The notes beneath the pieces were generated by a model. That model was not told the DNA's origin. It ran no database searches and worked only from the letters and a program-made list of their open reading frames with translations. Below, piece after piece: positions 62,822-64,000 of a DNA stretch of 64,000 nt. A program made the position numbers and the translations under genes. Position 1 is the first letter of the stretch. Each line of letters starts with the position of its first letter. Source of the DNA: SSC3 sp963769585 (GTDB lineage: Bacteria; Actinomycetota; Actinomycetes; Propionibacteriales; Nocardioidaceae); contig CAVYMJ010000006.1 of assembly GCA_963769585.1 (NCBI GenBank), positions 1,364,001 through 1,428,000 on the forward strand, given 5' to 3'.

Positions 62822-63577
62822 TCAGGGGGTGCGGAGCATCCCGCCGTCGACGGGGATCATGGTGCCCGTGACGAAGGAGGCCGCTGGTGAGAGCAGGAAG
62901 GCGGCGACCGCGCCGAACTCCTCGGGGGTGCCGTCGCGGCGCAGCGGAATCGTCCGGATCGCCGCCTCCTTTGCGGCCGCGGCGTCCCCGGTGGCCGCGT
63001 CGAGCTCATCCACCCTCGCGGTATGGATGCGGGCGGGCATGAGTCCGTTCACCCTGATCCCCCGCGGACCCACGGCGTCGGCGAGGTCCTTGGCGAACAT
63101 CGCAAGACCCGGCCGCAGCCCGTTGGAGATGGCCAGCCCGGTCAGGGGAGATCGGACGGACGTCGAGAGCACGTAGACCAGCGCCCCACCCGGGCCTAGC
63201 TCATCGGCCAGCTCGCGGCCGAGCCGTACGGCGCCCAGGAAGACGCTCTGGAACGCTGCGGTCCAGTCTTCGTCGGTGGCCTCGAGCACGGACCCGGCCT
63301 TGGGGCCACCGACCGAGACGAGCGCTCCGTCGAGCCTGCCGAAGGCCGAGTGTGCAGCGGCGACCAGGGCTGCTGGCGCGGAGGGGTCGGCATTGTCGGC
63401 GACTACTCCCGTCGACTGCTCCCCCAGCTCATCGATGGCCAGGTCGATCGCTGCCTGACGGCGTGAGGAGACCACGACGCGGGCGCCCTCCTCGACCAGA
63501 ACCTTGGCGGTGGCCAGGCCGAGGCCGGCCGTGCCACCGGTCACGATGAAGACGCGGTTCTCCAGATCAAGATCCAT
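62822..63577 (-). CDS. Short-chain dehydrogenase/reductase lacking the YxxxK pair
   Basis: A 251-residue SDR fold. The cofactor motif VFIVTGGTAGLGLATAKVL and VSVGGPKAGSVLE are present. The active-site segment reads VLSTSVRSPLTGLAISNGLRPG; the Ser is there, but the position of the catalytic Tyr-x3-Lys is Ser-x3-Arg. The C-terminus (FVTGTMIPVDGGMLRTP) is standard. This variant occurs in a known subgroup of SDRs, and it may be inactive or use another mechanism. ATG 63577 starts it, 20 bases from the ABC transporter gene. Confidence 0.88.
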   Translation of the reverse strand: MDLDLENRVFIVTGGTAGLGLATAKVLVEEGARVVVSSRRQAAIDLAIDELGEQSTGVVADNADPSAPAALVAAAHSAFGRLDGALVSVGGPKAGSVLEATDEDWTAAFQSVFLGAVRLGRELADELGPGGALVYVLSTSVRSPLTGLAISNGLRPGLAMFAKDLADAVGPRGIRVNGLMPARIHTARVDELDAATGDAAAAKEAAIRTIPLRRDGTPEEFGAVAAFLLSPAASFVTGTMIPVDGGMLRTP

Positions 63578-63596
63578 GGGACGAAACTACCCGCCG

Positions 63597-64000
63597 TCAC
63601 GAGGCAGTGGGCGCCGGGCGGTGTGCGAACTGGGTGCGATAGAGGTCGGCGTACAGACCGCCTTCGGCCAGGAGCGCCTCGTGGCTGCCCTGCTGGACGA
63701 TCCTGCCGTCGTCGACCACCAGGATCCGGTCAGCACTGCGGATCGTCGACAGCCTGTGCGCGATGACCAGCGAGGTCCGTCCTTCCAGGGCCTGGTCGAG
63801 CGCGTGCTGCACGGCCGACTCGGACTCGGAGTCCAGGTGGGCCGTGGCCTCGTCGAGAACGACGATGGAGGGTGCCTTCAGCAGCAGCCGCGCGATCGCT
63901 AGTCGCTGCCGTTCGCCCCCGGAGAGCCGATAGCCGCGGTCGCCGACCACCGTGTCCAGTCCGTCGGGCAGTGCCCGGATCAACGTCCCGATCTGGGCTG
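63597..64000 (-). CDS. ABC exporter ATPase domain (cut by window edge)
   Basis: The C-terminal 134 codons of an ABC transporter of the MsbA/Bmr type with fused membrane and ATPase parts. Visible are YRLSGGERQRLAIARLLL (signature), IVVLDEATAHLDSESE (Walker B and D-loop) and VIAHRLSTIRSADRILVVDDG (switch His), ending THFAHRP-like HRPAPTAS. Walker A and the membrane part lie beyond base 64000. This tail is typical of multidrug or lipid exporters; the substrate is not determinable. Confidence 0.93.
   Translation of the reverse strand, partial: AQIGTLIRALPDGLDTVVGDRGYRLSGGERQRLAIARLLLKAPSIVVLDEATAHLDSESESAVQHALDQALEGRTSLVIAHRLSTIRSADRILVVDDGRIVQQGSHEALLAEGGLYADLYRTQFAHRPAPTAS

Overview
This window is a stretch of ordinary chromosome from a high-GC actinobacterium. 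The marker genes are a Pup-proteasome locus (arc, dop, pup, prcB, prcA, pafA), mycothiol ligase mshC, an InhA-type fabI next to fabG, GuaB1, and many GTG starts joined to upstream stops as GTGA. The overall gene set resembles Nocardioides and relatives (inference, no search was run). Genes are densely packed. No gap between genes exceeds about 180 bases, and I see no insertion sequence, prophage, CRISPR array, rRNA operon or replication origin.

Layout. 1-9283: proteasome locus on the minus strand. A Nudix hydrolase and a lipid kinase sit between prcA and pafA, and three plus-strand genes (Nudix, a frameshifted ybaK-type deacylase, a small secreted protein) sit between dop and arc. 9434-25922: housekeeping genes, including trmI, a site-2 protease with CBS domains, a stand-alone RecB-like nuclease, a HAD phosphatase, metH, a PAC2 protein, mshC with three conserved actinobacterial companions (SCO1664-like, DUF3090, phosphomutase-like), corA, uppP, an aldo/keto reductase and an M20 peptidase. 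26024-31270: the most unusual part. After a tRNA-Leu(GAG) comes a heliorhodopsin gene on the minus strand, preceded by and overlapping a 57-residue unknown ORF. Diverging from them is a four-gene plus-strand operon: a membrane-tailed unknown, a LysR-effector-like domain with eleven perfect GKKVP repeats, a zinc-ribbon unknown, and a P-loop kinase fused to an F420/flavin luciferase-like oxidoreductase.

31254-49148: a secreted CAP protein, GuaB1, a peroxiredoxin, SDR, a pair of acyl-CoA dehydrogenases behind a palindromic operator-like site, peptide deformylase, an RNA methyltransferase, siroheme/cobalamin genes, a TSUP-SPFH-NfeD set, a lone ABC ATPase and serB. 49167-55239: a cyanophycin locus with a SixA-like phosphatase, cyanophycinase (cphB), cyanophycin synthetase (cphA), and convergently a CphA-like Mur ligase lacking the ATP-grasp module. 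A 22-bp inverted repeat lies between the last two. 55261-64000: fabI-fabG, dodecin, DUF3099, a small Cys-rich protein, moaA, a frameshifted SURF1 gene, a large secreted subtilase, an atypical SDR and the end of an ABC exporter.

The best candidates for undescribed biology are the heliorhodopsin with its coupled micro-ORF, the adjacent GKKVP/kinase-oxidoreductase operon, and the three-part cyanophycin-like locus. Two genes (ybaK-type and SURF1) carry single-base insertions that could be real lesions or sequencing errors.
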